Positions 1 through 9,346 of a DNA stretch of 38,484 nt are shown piece by piece. The DNA lies in NCBI GenBank assembly GCA_016721085.1, contig JADKJI010000018.1, positions 1 through 38,484 on the forward strand. Direction: 5' to 3'. The first letter of the stretch is position 1; every line of letters begins with the position of its first letter. A model generated the notes under the pieces. It was not told the DNA's origin and ran no database searches. It worked only from the letters and a program-made list of their open reading frames with translations. Both the position numbers and the translations under genes were made by a program. The stretch comes from Chitinophagaceae bacterium. GTDB lineage: Bacteria > Bacteroidota > Bacteroidia > Chitinophagales > Chitinophagaceae.

Positions 1-1455
1 CAAATAAGTTTCAATAGAAATCAACATTTCTCACCCTCTATTTACCTCATCGGTTCAATCACTTTTTTATAGTTGGTTTGAAGATGCTGTCGAATCCGGC
101 AACGGCACGTAAAGGAAATTTATTGGCAGCAGGCGGTATGACTATCGCTATTGCAGGTACTATCTTTTGTATGAAGAAGAAGGACATAAACTAAGTATTT
201 ATATCTGGATATTTTCGGATTGGCGATCCGGTAGTATTGTGGGAGGTGATAGCCGCCAAAAAGTGAAGATGACAGCGATGCCTGAAATGGTGAGCCTGTT
301 TAATGGTATGGGTGGCGCTTGTGCGGCATTGATATCTATTACGGAGTTTCGTCATTTGGTGAAAGATTTTAATGCGGCTGATTATGGTGGAGACGGCTAT
401 TTGTTCTTCTCTCAGATTGATCCGGTTACATTGCTAATTATACTTCTTGGATTAATAATTGGTACGGTTTCTTTTGCAGGTAGTATGATTGCGTAGGGTA
501 AATTGAATGGTAAAATTGAAAGACTTTTCTTTCCCCGGACAACATATAATGAACCTGGTGGTAATGGCATTGATATTGGGTCTTGCTGGTTATATGATTG
601 CTGCAAGTCCTGCACAAACAATCACCTTCTTCTATATTATTGTTATACTTTCTGTGGTATATGGTGTGATGTTCGTATTGCCGATTGGTGGTGCGCATAT
701 GCCAGTTGTTATTTCTCTTCTTAACTCTTTCACTGGTGTTGCTGCAGCATGTGGTGGCTTCCTGTACGATAATAAAGTGATGCTGACAGGTGGTATATTA
801 GTTGGTGCTGCTGGTACCTTACTCACCATCCTGATGTGTAAGGCGATGAACCGCTCTCTGAAGAATGTATTGATTGGTTCATTTGGGCGGGAATAAAGCC
901 GTGGCAGATCCCGGTGGTACACCCCAAAGGCGCTTATAAAGAAATCTCTTAGCGATACAGCCGTGGTAATGACTGTATATACCGTGTTATGATTGTTCCC
1001 GGTTATGGATTGGCGGTAGCACAGGCACAACATGCTTGTCTCATGGGTGGAAAAATGCTGACAGAAAAAGGTGTAGATGAATTATGCCATTCACCCGTAG
1101 CCGGACGTATGCCAGGTCTGATGAACGTATTACTCGCCGAAGCCGATGTTAGCTATGATAAGCTGATGATGGAAATGGAGCAGGCGAATGAATTATTTTC
1201 AAACACAGTGTGGTATTGATGTGGAGCGAACGACGTTGTGAATCCAGCTGCTAAAGCTGACCTGCTTCTCCTATATACGGCATGCCGATTTTGGATGTTG
1301 AATTAGCGAAGCATGTGATTGTTAATAAGCGTAGTATGAAGCCTGGTTATGCAGGTATTGAGAATGATCTTTTCTTCAGGCCTAAGACATCGATGTTGTT
1401 TGGGGATGCGAAGAAGGTGCTGCAGGACCTTATTGCAGAAATCAAGAATGTTTAG
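1..1455 (+). CDS. pntB: NAD(P) transhydrogenase subunit beta (5' end at or beyond window edge, frameshifted)
   Basis: Membrane subunit of the proton-translocating transhydrogenase, which passes hydride between NADH and NADP+ using the proton gradient. Seen: near the start 'KMLSNPATARKGNLLAAGG', typical of the PntB N-terminus; 'KVKMTAMPEMVSLFNGMGG' around 265-315; hydrophobic segments around 540-840; then the NADP-binding domain III with 'VPGYGLAVAQAQHA' (about 995-1035) and 'SPVAGRMPGLMNVLLAEA' (about 1090-1145); finally 'GDAKKVLQDLIAEIKNV' before TAG at 1453-1455. The reading frame changes at least near 65, 165, 500, 890-985 and 1200-1290, while homology continues through every piece, so this looks like one gene with indels and not real decay. 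Span (about 1.45 kb) fits the usual 460-470 residues. No good start codon is visible, so the true start may lie just outside. pntA, normally upstream, is not in the window. Confidence 0.9.
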
Positions 1456-1658
1456 CATGTTCAAGAAGTTATATAAGTTCAATAGGTTCCATATCGATTA
1501 ATTTCAGTCTTCAAGTAATTTATAAAATATAACCGCGGAGACGCAGAGACGCAGAAGGCCAACGTCTCTGCGTCTCACTGAACTCACCTTCTAAAACCCA
1601 AACAGCAAACCATTAGTGAGCCCTCTGGAACTTATTGAACCTCTTGAACCTTACAAGT
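1456..1658. repeat. Nested intergenic palindrome R1
   Basis: Fills the gap between pntB and the RsmF-like gene. The outer arms pair imperfectly: left about 1459-1495 (GTTCAAGAAGTT ... TTCAATAGGTTCCA) against right about 1620-1655 (TGGAACTTATTGAACC, TCTTGAACC). The inner stem is made of 8-nt GC-rich words (GGAGACGC, AGAGACGC) at about 1533-1555, pairing with ACGTCTCTGCGTCTC at about 1561-1576. The right arm ends directly at the next start codon (1659), so the arm would form the 5' leader of that gene. Confidence 0.85.
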
Positions 1659-3031
1659 ATGCTCCCCCACCAACTTATACAGTCCTTAGCTACTGCCCCG
1701 GGTTTCAGCAAGGAAGCTTTCAAAGCAATGCATCCGGAGGTAGATAACCTCCGTCCGAATAAATCCGATGAAGCCGGTGATTAAAGTTCCGGTTTGGGTG
1801 AATAAGGTTGATGAGGGAAGAAGAAGCAGCGGAGATGACTCCGATACCCTGGAGTACACGGGCTATTATTTATCGCATCGTCCTTCGTTTACATTTTGAT
1901 CCTTTGTTTCAGGCGGGCGCTTGTATGTTACAAGCATCAAGTATGTTTCTTGAATTAGCAAGTCCGGCAAGCAATGGATGTATCACACAATCCATTCGGG
2001 TATTGGATGCTTGCGCCGGGAAATCGACATTATTACAAAGCGTAATATCCTTGAATGATTTATTGGTGAGTAATGAAGTGATAAAATCGCGCGCCGCAAT
2101 ACCTGACGCGAATATCACCAAATGGGGCGCCGCGAATGTAGTAGTGACTAATAGTGATCCTCGTGAGTTAGGACGACTCGAGAATTATTTTGATCTGATG
2201 TTAGTCGATGCACCCTGCAGCATTAGTAGTTTAATCAGACGCGATCCTGGGGCGGTTGTTGAATGGAGTGAAGGGGCAGTGGAATTATGTGATCCAAAGA
2301 CAACAACGTGATTCTGGCAGCTTATATCCCTCATTAAAGAAGATGGAGTATTGATTTATTCCACTTTACTTATTCAGAAGCAGAGGATGAAGCGATCATT
2401 GATTGGCTGATGAAACTATTCTCTTAGAATCTATTTCATTAGATATAAAAGAATGAGTGGGGGTATTACCCCATAAAAAAGGAACAGGCTATCGTTCTGG
2501 CCCGATAAGGTGAAAGGGGAGAAAGGTTTCTTTATCAGTTGTTTCCGAAAGAAAGAAGGCGGAGAACGGAATGCAAGACCTTTCAAAAAAATAAGGAGCA
2601 GCAATTGCCAAAGGCTGAAATGGGGTATTTGCAGCCTTTTGCTGGCAATTTTAACAATTTGAGTTTTTCAGACAAGAAGACGGGGTGTTCGCAATTCCTG
2701 CATCATTGGAACCTTGGGATATATTATTTCTTATTAATTCATCCAGTCTATAAGGCAGGCCGGTATATCATTAGGCAAAGCAGGGGGAAAGGAATGGGTG
2801 CCAGAACATGCACTGGCATTGAGTAATTATTGTAATCCTGCCCTTGTTGTAGTTTCGTTAAACCGCGAGCAGGCCATACAATATTTACGTCGTGAAGAAG
2901 TTCCTTTAGACTGGATCCGGGAGCAGTTACCTACGGGTTTTAAGCAGGGATGGTCATTGGTTCAACTCGAAGGCACCAGCCTTGGATGGATCAAGATACT
3001 GCCCAACCAGGTCAATAATTACGCACCCTAA
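1659..3031 (+). CDS. RsmF-like 16S rRNA m5C methyltransferase (NOL1/NOP2/Sun family), frameshifted
   Basis: SAM-dependent cytosine-C5 methyltransferase acting on rRNA. N-terminus 'MLPHQLIQSLATAPGFSKE' matches the RsmF/YebU type. Later pieces: 'FDPLFQAGACMLQASSMFL' (about 1895-1955), 'LVSNEVIKSRA' (about 2065-2097), 'KWGAANVVVTNSDPRELGR' (about 2120-2177), catalytic-region 'LVDAPCS' (about 2202-2222) and 'RRDPGAVVEWSE'. The C-terminal PUA-like domain follows: 'LALSNYCNPALVVVSLNRE', then 'SLGWIKILPNQVNNYAP' before TAA. About 1.37 kb, the normal length for the family. Oddities: SAM motif I reads LDACAGKST, where the family has LD-CAAPGGKST, so three residues are missing in frame; the second active-site Cys region (usually YSTCSYS) reads YSTLLIQ because of an indel. 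Multiple other frameshifts lie between 1780-1850 and 2310-2800. The start follows the repeat arm of R1 directly, with no clear ribosome binding site. Confidence 0.85.
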
Positions 3032-3075
3032 AGAATGGCGTATCCTTATTAAGCCGGATAATTAAATATTTTCAG

Positions 3076-3083
3076 CATCTTTG
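3076..3083 (+). promoter_or_regulatory. Candidate -7 box before the LysM protein
   Basis: CATCTTTG, one mismatch to the Bacteroidota -7 consensus TAnnTTTG, 27 nt before the ATG at 3111. No clear -33 TTTG is seen, so this is tentative. Confidence 0.4.
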
Positions 3084-3110
3084 CAACAGCAGTAAAGAAA
3101 TACGCTACCT

Positions 3111-4166
3111 ATGTCAAGAATCAGGATCATTTTTTGGCACTCTTCCTGTTATCCGCTACCGGACTGTTTTCCCAAACCAAAATTCAGGTGCAGGGTGTAT
3201 CCCGTCATGCATTTGGTGCATACTGTTGCTCCAAAAGAGAACTGGTATAGCGTGGGAAGAACGTATAATATAACAAGTCCAGCGAACTGGCTCCTATAAC
3301 AATACTTCAATGGATAAACCGCTGTCTATCGGTCAGCAGTTGAAGATTCCTTTGACAGCAGTAAACTTCACACAAGATGGGAACGAAAGCCGCTGATGAG
3401 GTTTTTGTTCCTGTATATCATCAGGTAGCAGAGAAGGAAATGGTATTTCCCGTATCAGCAATAACTATAATAAGATTCCGGTTGAACCTTAGAGAAATGG
3501 AATAATGTAAAGAACGATCAACTGAAGAGCGGCATGTGGTTGGTAATCGGATATTTGAAAGTGAAGTCAGCCCAATCATCTCTCGCTTCATCAGGAACCA
3601 ATAAGATTGTTCCTGTTAGTCCAACAGTGACTCCTGCAAAAGAATCGACAGCAGCAGTAGATACAAAGAAGACACCAGTTACTCCACCTGCAATCAAGAA
3701 GGAAGAGCCACCGAAGCCAGAGCCAACAAAAGATACAAAAACTGAAGTGGTGAAGCCCGATGTTCCAAAGCCTGAACCACCCAAGCCTGAAGTAAAAGAA
3801 GAGGCAAAGGCCACTGAACCCGTTCCTGTTGCTGTTAGCAACAATGGTGTACCTGCCAGTCATAATGGTGGTGCCTTCAGAAAATGGTTTTCTGATAAAG
3901 GAGGCAATACCACAGGTAATGCCGGTATCTTCCGTAGCACGAGCGGATGGAATGATGGAAAATATTATGCGCTTATCAATAATGTGCCAGTAGGTACCAT
4001 CGTAAAAGTTACTTTCTCTTCTACAAACAAAAGCATCTATGCAAAAGTACTGGGACAACTCCCCGACATGAAAGAAAGCGTTGGATTAGCTGTGAGGATC
4101 AGTGACGCGGCGGCTTCGGAGTTGGGGGTGGGGAATACGAAGTTTTACGTGGAGGTCAAATATTAA
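3111..4166 (+). CDS. Secreted LysM-DPBB (RlpA-like) envelope protein, frameshifted N-terminal half
   Basis: Probable peptidoglycan-associated secreted protein. After a one-base shift near 3130 the start encodes a signal peptide 'FLALFLLSATGLFSQ'. Two LysM-like modules follow: 'HTVAPKENWYSVGRTYNIT ... SIGQQLKIPL' (about 3210-3355) and 'YHQVAEKEG ... NNVKNDQLKSGMWLVIGYL' (about 3415-3555). A long Pro/Lys/Glu-rich linker (about 3620-3830) is a likely extended spacer through the cell wall. The C-terminus 'GKYYALINNVPVGTIVKV ... ISDAAASELGV' (about 3955-4166) matches the double-psi beta-barrel of RlpA-like proteins. The last 210 residues are in one clean frame; the first third has at least four indels. 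LysM binds glycan strands. Some RlpA proteins are lytic transglycosylases, but no catalytic Asp/His set could be confirmed here, so enzymatic activity is not claimed. Confidence 0.8.
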
Positions 4167-4185
4167 ATTTCTTTGTTGGTTGTTT

Positions 4186-4389
4186 GTTCAAGAAGTTCCA
4201 ATAGTTCAATAGGTTCCATAGGGGCTTACTAATATTAGGCTGCTTGTGCTTTAAGTTTTTATCAGAGGCGCAGAGACGCAGAAAGCCCCTGCGTCTGCGC
4301 CCTCTGCTGGTATTTTATACAATTGCAGCAGTTACCAACTAGTCAAGCTCCTCTGGAACCTATTGAACTAATGGAACTTTTTGACCTTA
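4186..4389. repeat. Nested intergenic palindrome R2
   Basis: Between convergent genes. The left outer arm (4186-4235) reads GTTCAAGAA GTTCCAATA GTTCAATAG GTTCCATAG, a degenerate 9-nt period. The right arm (about 4343-4389) is its reverse complement with few mismatches, including the shared core TAGTTCAATAGGTTCCA. The inner stem uses GAGGCGCAGAGACGCAG (about 4265-4282) against TGCGTCTGCGCCCTCTGC (about 4288-4306). The last codons and stop of the minus-strand DUF1080 gene lie inside the right arm. Confidence 0.9.
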
Positions 4390-5145
4390 TTATCTTTACT
4401 CAAATCCATGATTTCGACTTTACGGAACTCCGCGGATGACTCTCACTCTGCAAAAATATACCCGAATTCAATAACTGCCCTTCGATTTTATAGGCGGGGT
4501 CGAAGAAGGTAACGTTACCACCTCCGGTTTGAGGTTTTTGATCTACGAGAACGGTGTCGCCGTTTACGCTATGTCTTATTGCGGAGTCGCCGAGTACCAT
4601 TACTTCAGCACGAACCCACTGGTCGCCACGATAGGTTTTTGAATTGGAGTTGATGCAATGCGCTGTAACGAGTTTTTCTTTCATCACTACATTGGTGCCG
4701 GGAGTACAGAGATTACAAGTGGTTCTTTCACCTGTTGAATCACCACCCAATAGTTGCACTTCGATAGAGATAGGGAAGTCCTGGTTTTTTAACATGGTAG
4801 CTGGTGGCTGACAATGTACCATGATGCCACTGTTCCTATAAGCCCATCCGGGTCCGCTGGGCACCTGGCCAACAAAGCGATATTCAACTGCAAAATATAA
4901 CTGAGTAAGGCGTTTTGCAGAAGATATGTCCGAAGCGTTCATCGAATTCGTTATAGCCATCGTAAGAAACTTTCATTACCCCATTTTCTACGGAAGGTAT
5001 TGCGAAATTATCGCCAAGTTCGTCCTAATTTTCACTTTCCACCCTTTCAGGTTCTTGCCAAAGCTGTTTCCATTTACGGTTATCCCTGTGCTGATAGGTT
5101 CAGGCAGCTGGCAATTAAAACGAGTACGATTAATTTTTTCTATCT
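4368..5145 (-). CDS. DUF1080 (3-keto-disaccharide hydrolase-like) secreted protein, frameshifted
   Basis: LamG-like beta-sandwich protein of the DUF1080 group, whose characterised members act on 3-keto-glycosides; substrate here unknown. After indel correction the N-terminus reads 'KLIVLVLIASCLNLSAQG', a signal peptide. Then come 'SYDGYNEFDERFGHIF', 'VEYRFVGQVPSGPGWAYRNSG' (split over a frameshift near 4890), 'WVRAEVMVLGDSAIRHSVNG', and 'LQSESHP' followed, one indel later, by 'EFRKVEIMDLSKDNKVKKFH'. That last motif (ESHP-EFR-EI) is diagnostic for the family. The probable start is an ATG altered to ATAG at about 5143. It begins about 11 nt after the fmt stop, so both are likely one transcript. 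The last six codons and the stop lie in repeat R2. Confidence 0.8.
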
Positions 5146-5155
5146 ATTGTTGGTT

Positions 5156-6071
5156 TTATTCGAAGCGGTATCCTCTCAGGAAATCTTCGGTGGTCATTTT
5201 TTTTTTCCTTCTAATTGTAATTCCTTTTTACGTCGAGCAGTCCGTCGGCACAAACAAAACGAAGATAAGTTTTGCTGTCTGTTTCAAAGCTGCCAATCGG
5301 GAGGTTGGCATGTATGCATTGGCAATCTCACTTCTATAGATCTTCAACATCTTGCCTTGCAGACTTGTGAAAGCTCCTGGAAAAGGTGATAAGCCTCTTA
5401 TTAGATTATGCCCCTGCTGTACGTGTTTTGAAAAATCGATCTTGCAGGTCTCGTTGAAAATCTTTGGTGCATGGGCTATATGTTCCGACATCAGCTGTGG
5501 TTGTTCTTTCAGAGTGCCTTCTGTGAGTGCTTTTATGGTTCTTACCAATAAGGCAGCTCCGATATCTTTCATCTTATCATGCACTTCTCCTGCAGTCTCG
5601 TTTTCTCCGATGGGAAATGATTCCTGAAAGTATATCACCGGTATCTATCTCATGTTTCAGTTTGAACGTAGTGACGCCGGTTTCTTTTTCACCATTGATA
5701 ACAGCCCAATTGATAGGGGCAGCACCGCGGGTATTGGGGCAACAGACTTCCGTGTACATTGATAGTACCCAACGGAGCATATTCCATACTTTCTCTGGCA
5801 GCATCCTGAAGGCAACCACTACCTGCAGATCGGCCTGAGGATTCTAATTCCTCAATAAATTCCGGATTGCGAAGTTTCTCGGGTTGTAATAATTTGAGTG
5901 AATGTTCAACGGCGTATTTCTTAACAGCGCTTTCGGTGAGTTTCATTCCACGTCCTGCGGGTTTATCGGAGCGGTCACAACCCCAACGATATTATATCCG
6001 GCCTGCACTAAAGCATCGAGAGGCTACGGCAAATTCGGGGTGCCCATGAAGATGATGCGGGGGGTGTTCAT
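5156..6071 (-). CDS. fmt: Methionyl-tRNA formyltransferase, frameshifted
   Basis: Formylates Met-tRNAfMet from 10-formyl-tetrahydrofolate for translation initiation. N-terminus 'MNTPRIIFMGTPNFAV', then 'SLDALVQAGYNIVGVVTAP', 'KPAGRGMKLTESAVKKYA' and 'LQPEKLRNPEFIEEL'. Then 'NTRGAAPINWAVINGEKETGV' follows (family motif PRGAAPI, substrate loop), and 'LKHEIDTGDILS' carries the family's conserved D-GDI. The C-terminal domain ends in 'MTTEDFLRGYRFE', typical of Bacteroidota Fmt. About 305 codons, the normal length. Frame breaks near 6030, 5960, 5800, 5640 and 5220; all segments are homologous, so an intact gene with sequencing indels is likely. Two ATGs (M1 and M9) could start it. A -7 box ends 5 nt before M1, so the mRNA would be leaderless or nearly so. 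Confidence 0.93.
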
Positions 6072-6076
6072 TGGGG

Positions 6077-6084
6077 CAAAAGTA
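6077..6084 (-). promoter_or_regulatory. -7 box of fmt promoter
   Basis: On the minus strand TACTTTTG, an exact match to TAnnTTTG, only 5 nt before the first fmt ATG. A TTTG lies 23 nt further upstream (minus strand, around 6108-6111), a little wider than the usual 19-21 nt. A start site at the usual distance would fall on or beside the ATG. Confidence 0.6.
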
Positions 6085-6111
6085 ACTATTCTTGTTTGAG
6101 TTTTTGACAAA

Positions 6112-6490
6112 GGGTTATGGGTTCATGGTTTAAAGTTTAAGGTTCATAGGTGCAAAAGTAAAAATGACGAACGTTTTGTGGTTTTTTGATAAGAGTTTTA
6201 CCGCAGAGGATTCGCAAGGCTTATGGTGATTTCTATTAGTTATTCTGTCGCTGCCTCAGGGGCCCTACTAGCTTATTTAAATCCACATAAAATTGCAAAT
6301 TCAAATTGCATTGAAGTTTTAGGAGACTACTGGCTTCTTGCAGGTGTCGAGAGCTTTTAAAAACAGTAAAATTAAATACGTGTTTTATCTCTGTTTTTAC
6401 GCATCTGCGGTGAAAAACTCACAATTCTTCCCTTACAATTACGTTTCACCCAAGAACCCCTTAAATATTAAACCCAAAACCTTACTCCTC
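6112..6490. repeat. Degenerate nested palindrome R10 in the fmt / regulator divergent gap
   Basis: The 468-nt gap between fmt and the regulator gene contains worn copies of the repeat words. Left: GGTTTAAAGTTTAAGGTTCA (about 6129-6150) and GAGTTTTACCGCAGAGG (about 6193-6210). Right: ATCTGCGGTGAAAAACTC (about 6402-6420) and CCTTAAATATTAAACCC (about 6459-6476). Pairing is much poorer than in R1-R6 and the centre (6215-6395) shows no further structure that I can see. No convincing gene lies in this gap. Confidence 0.5.
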
Positions 6491-6539
6491 CTTGAACTTA
6501 GCTTTCGAAAACTTGTTTTCTCTCACATTCAATCCGCAC

Positions 6540-7144
6540 ATGATTAAGGTATTCAGTAGATGACCACTATATGGTGGTGGAAGGCACCGATCCCTTGTTA
6601 CATCTCGAAAAGGATATTGATCTTATAGGCTCTGCCGCCACTATTGCCGCTGCAAAACCTTTCCTGCAACAGAAACAACCCGATGTAATATTATTGATTA
6701 TAATCTCCCCATGGAATGGATTTGTGTAAAGAGATTCGTGTAAATGGCCTGGTGTTTTTGTATTGGGACTAAGCACTTTTAACCAGGAAAGTTTTATCAA
6801 GGAATATGATGGATAATGGAGCTTCTGGGTATATCCTTAAGAATGCCACCCAGCAGGAATTGAATGAAGCCATTCATCAGGTGGCATCAGGAAAAACCTA
6901 TCTGGGATTTGAAGTGGCAAAAACATTACAAGCTGCCCAACAAAAAGGACAAAACGAAATCGTACTCGGCAAACGGGAAAAAGAAGTACTTAACTACATA
7001 AAAGACGGATTCACCAATGGTGAAATATGCCAGAAGATGGGCATCAGTATCAATACCGTTGATACCTACCGTAAAAGCCTTTTAGCGACGTTGAATGCGA
7101 GGAATACGGCGGAGTTGATAAAGGTGGCGGTGGTGAGGGGTTGA
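6540..7144 (+). CDS. NarL/FixJ-family response regulator (frameshifted receiver domain)
   Basis: Two-component transcription regulator: N-terminal receiver, C-terminal LuxR-type helix-turn-helix. Receiver pieces 'DDHYMVVEG', 'KQPDVILL', 'NLPM' and 'LGLSTFNQESFIKEMMDNGASGYILKNATQQEL' (start 6540, indels near 6557, 6690 and 6800) are very close to the regulator at 17271-17888. The HTH part 'LGKREKEVLNYIKDGFTNG', 'MGISINTVDTYRKSLL' lies in one clean frame, about 6965-7095. Phospho-acceptor Asp lies in the DYNLP stretch, disturbed by an indel. The two regulators are clearly paralogues. No sensor kinase is adjacent; similar kinases of the HisKA_3 type, which normally pair with NarL-type regulators, sit at 21-29 kb. 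Confidence 0.85.
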
Positions 7145-7172
7145 TCACTTTTGAGTTATAGGCCTTATTAAT

Positions 7173-7376
7173 GTTCAAGAAGTTCAATAGGGTTAAAAGG
7201 TTCCAAAGGGCCTACTGATGGCAGGCAGTTTGGAATTTTAAAATATAACCGCAAAGGCGCAGAGACGCGGAGGCACCTCCCCGTCTCTGCGCCTCTGCCG
7301 GTCACACTTATCAAACAAACTGCGAACTTTTAGTAGGCCCTGTGGAACCAATTGGAACCTTATTGAACTTATTCTT
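7173..7376. repeat. Nested intergenic palindrome R3
   Basis: Between convergent genes. The outer arms pair over about 60 nt: left 7173-7232 (GTTCAAGAAGTTCAATAGGG ... GGGCCTACTGATG ... GCAGTTTG) against right 7318-7376 (CAAACTGCGAACTTTTAGTA, GGCCCTGTGGAACC, TTATTGAACTT). The inner stem is CCGCAAAG GCGCAGAG ACGCGGAG, an 8-nt period at about 7248-7272, opposite CGTCTCTGCGCCTCTGC at about 7281-7298. Same word order as R2. Confidence 0.9.
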
Positions 7377-8450
7377 CTACATTAAATACTTCCCTCTAAC
7401 TTCTAAACTCCTTCCAGCCCGGTTTCCACGACTCACGTATCTCATCAGCCGATAAACCGCTTTGAGTTGTTGCCAGAGATCGTTATTACAGAAAGTTTGT
7501 TGAAGAAAGATTTAGTTTATAGGCGTCGATGAGGTATTGCAATTCTATTCTTCCTCCTAATTTCTTGCGAACGGTTTCGGGATCGCCACCAACATTCCAT
7601 CCATAACATACCAGGCCGTAGTTTTTGGAGCTTTTAGCACCTTCTGTTGGATTGGGAGTGAATGAGTATAAAGTTTTTGGTAAGGAAGGATGTCCGAATA
7701 CCTGGAATGGTGTTGATGTGCCACGACCTTCACTCAATACCGTTCCTTCGAAGAAGCAGGTGGAAGGATAGAGGTAGATGGATGCCATATCGGGTAAGTT
7801 AGGTGATGGCCTTACAGGTAATTGATATAAACTTTTATGGGTATAGTTACCGCACTTGATAATCTGGAAATGGAAGGGAGTATCTTTTGAATTCTGTGCT
7901 GTTTTATAATAAGCGAATCTTTCATTTGCTTTTGCACTAAGCCATTTTTCTCCGGCAATCATTTGACTGACGGCCAACAAAAGAGCGGTATTTAAGATCG
8001 AGTACTGGTCCGTCTACATAAAAACCATTGGGGTTGGGACGGTCCAATATCATCAATGGCTTACCCGCTTCAAAAGCGGCGTTCATGAATTCTTCCAATG
8101 AAGATATATAGGTATAGAATCTTGTTCCTACATCTTGTATATCGAATACCAACAGATCCACTTTTTGCTGAAGTCTTCTGCAGAAGGGATTCTTTTGCTT
8201 CCGTATAATGACACCACAGGAATGCCTGTTTTTTCATCGGTATAGTTGCCCACTTTTTCACCGGCACTGGCGGTTCCTCTGAAGCCATGTTCGGGTCCGA
8301 AAATGAGGGTGATATCTACACCCAGTTTGCGGAGGGTATCTACAAGGTGGGTATTTCCTACCATGGAGGTTTGGTTGGCGAAAATACCGATGCGTTTGCC
8401 TTTAAGTAAGGGTAGGTAAACATCGGATGTTGGGATGATAATCCGGTACC
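7369..8450 (-). CDS. NamZ-like exo-beta-N-acetylmuramidase (DUF1343), frameshifted
   Basis: Peptidoglycan-recycling glycosidase family (DUF1343; NamZ releases MurNAc from glycan ends). In order: 'LPLLKGKRIGIFANQTS', 'VDITLIFGPEHGFRG' (conserved GPEHG), 'YTDEKTGIPVVSLYGSKR', 'DLLVFDIQDVGTRFYTYISS' minus its last residue (highly conserved DIQDVG-RFYTY), 'LMILDRPNPNGFYVDGPVLD', 'YQLPVRPSPNLPDMASIYL', 'YPSTCFFEGT-LSEGRGTS-PF', and C-terminal 'GLSADEIRESWKPGWKEF'. Frameshifts near 8160, 7980 and 7495. The 5' end is not resolved: homology is visible to about 8450, and an ATG at 8549 would give a normal length of about 390 residues but needs an extra indel, and no clear signal peptide is seen. The stop is placed in the R3 arm, assuming one more indel near 7397; without it the gene stops at 7396. 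Confidence 0.85.
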
Positions 8451-8657
8451 AAAGATGCGGATTCTTTTTGCACTTGAAGGTACCGTTTATCAGGAAAACT
8501 TTTCGGTAGAAAGCGAATATTTCGGCTTATTTTGCGGCCGTTTATTCATTGATTTTTCTCCCGCCAAAACACATTTCAGCAACGGAAGCACAGGTTGCCA
8601 AAGAAGCAAAGCAGGAATCGAATTGATGATCCAAATTTAACAACCAAACAAGTTAGC

Positions 8658-9113
8658 ATGCAACAAGTGAAAAGCGGCGATACCGTAAAGGTACATTACC
8701 ACGGACGCCTTACTACAGGAGAAACTTTCGATTCTTCAGAAGGTCGTGAACCACTGGAATTCCAGGTGGGTGGCGGAATGGTCATCAAAGGTTTTGATGA
8801 TGGTGTTACCGGAATGGTAGTAGGTGAGAAAAAAACAATCAACATCCCAGTTGAAGAAGCATATGGTCCAACGCAGGAAGAAATGCTGGTGGAATTCCCA
8901 CTCAACCAATTCCCTCCCGATCTGAAACCAGAAGTGGGTATGCCATTGACAATGACTACAGCACAAGGACATCCTGTTCAAGTGGTAATCGTTGAGCTCC
9001 GTCCAGAAACAGTAGTTCTCGATGCAAACCATCCTTTGGCTGGTAAGGATTTGATTTTTGATTTGGAGTTGGTGGAGATTGTGGGGGCGAGTCCACTGAT
9101 AATAATGCCCTAA
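8658..9113 (+). CDS. FKBP-type peptidyl-prolyl cis-trans isomerase (SlyD-like)
   Basis: Prolyl isomerase and chaperone, 151 residues in one intact frame, with no signal peptide, so cytoplasmic. The start 'MQQVKSGDTVKVHYHGRLTT' is chosen over an upstream in-frame ATG (8595) because the SlyD family begins here. FKBP motifs: 'VHYHGRLTTGETFDSS' (residues about 12-27), 'LEFQVGGGMVIKGFDDGVTG' (about 33-52) and 'VVGEKKTINIPVEEAYG' (about 54-70). The insert-in-flap region 'MLVEFPLNQFPPD' to 'VVIVELRPETVVLDANHPLA' (about 76-127) follows, then 'GKDLIFDLELVEI'. No metal-binding His-rich tail as in E. coli SlyD. One of the few undamaged genes. The C-terminal 'ASPLIIMP' stops right before repeat R4. Confidence 0.93.
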   Translation: MQQVKSGDTVKVHYHGRLTTGETFDSSEGREPLEFQVGGGMVIKGFDDGVTGMVVGEKKTINIPVEEAYGPTQEEMLVEFPLNQFPPDLKPEVGMPLTMTTAQGHPVQVVIVELRPETVVLDANHPLAGKDLIFDLELVEIVGASPLIIMP

Positions 9114-9122
9114 CGGGAATTT

Positions 9123-9346
9123 GTTTAAAGTTAAAGAAGTTCCAGGGTTTAAGGTTTCCAAGTGTAACTTTTAGAATAAAATATTATTTACCCCATGGTA
9201 GTTTTTTAACCGCAGAGCGCGGAGACGCAGAGGAATCCCTCCGGCTCCGCGCCTCTGCGGTTAAAAATATAGCGATACAAGCAAATCAAGCCAATTAGTC
9301 CGCCACTTGGAAACCTGGAACTTATGAAACCTTAAACTTTTAAACC
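9123..9346. repeat. Nested intergenic palindrome R4
   Basis: Between convergent genes. Outer arms: left 9123-9168 (GTTTAAAGTTAAAGAAG, TTCCAGGGTTTAAGG, TTTCCAAG) against right about 9299-9346 (CTTGGAAACCTGGAACTTAT, GAAACCTTAAACTTTTAAAC). The inner stem AACCGCAGAGCGCGGAGACG (about 9208-9228) pairs with CTCCGCGCCTCTGCGGTT (about 9245-9263). The stop codon of the minus-strand neighbour is in the right arm. Confidence 0.88.

Noticed and set aside
8595..8657. Upstream in-frame start (8595) of the FKBP gene
   Set aside because: The extra 21 residues are not FKBP-like and not a signal peptide; the family begins at the ATG at 8658.
4186..9346. R2, R3 and R4 as ordinary bidirectional intrinsic terminators
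   Set aside because: They lie between convergent genes and may stop transcription, but there is no U-run after the stems and the 200-nt layered design is far larger than a terminator; kept as repeats.
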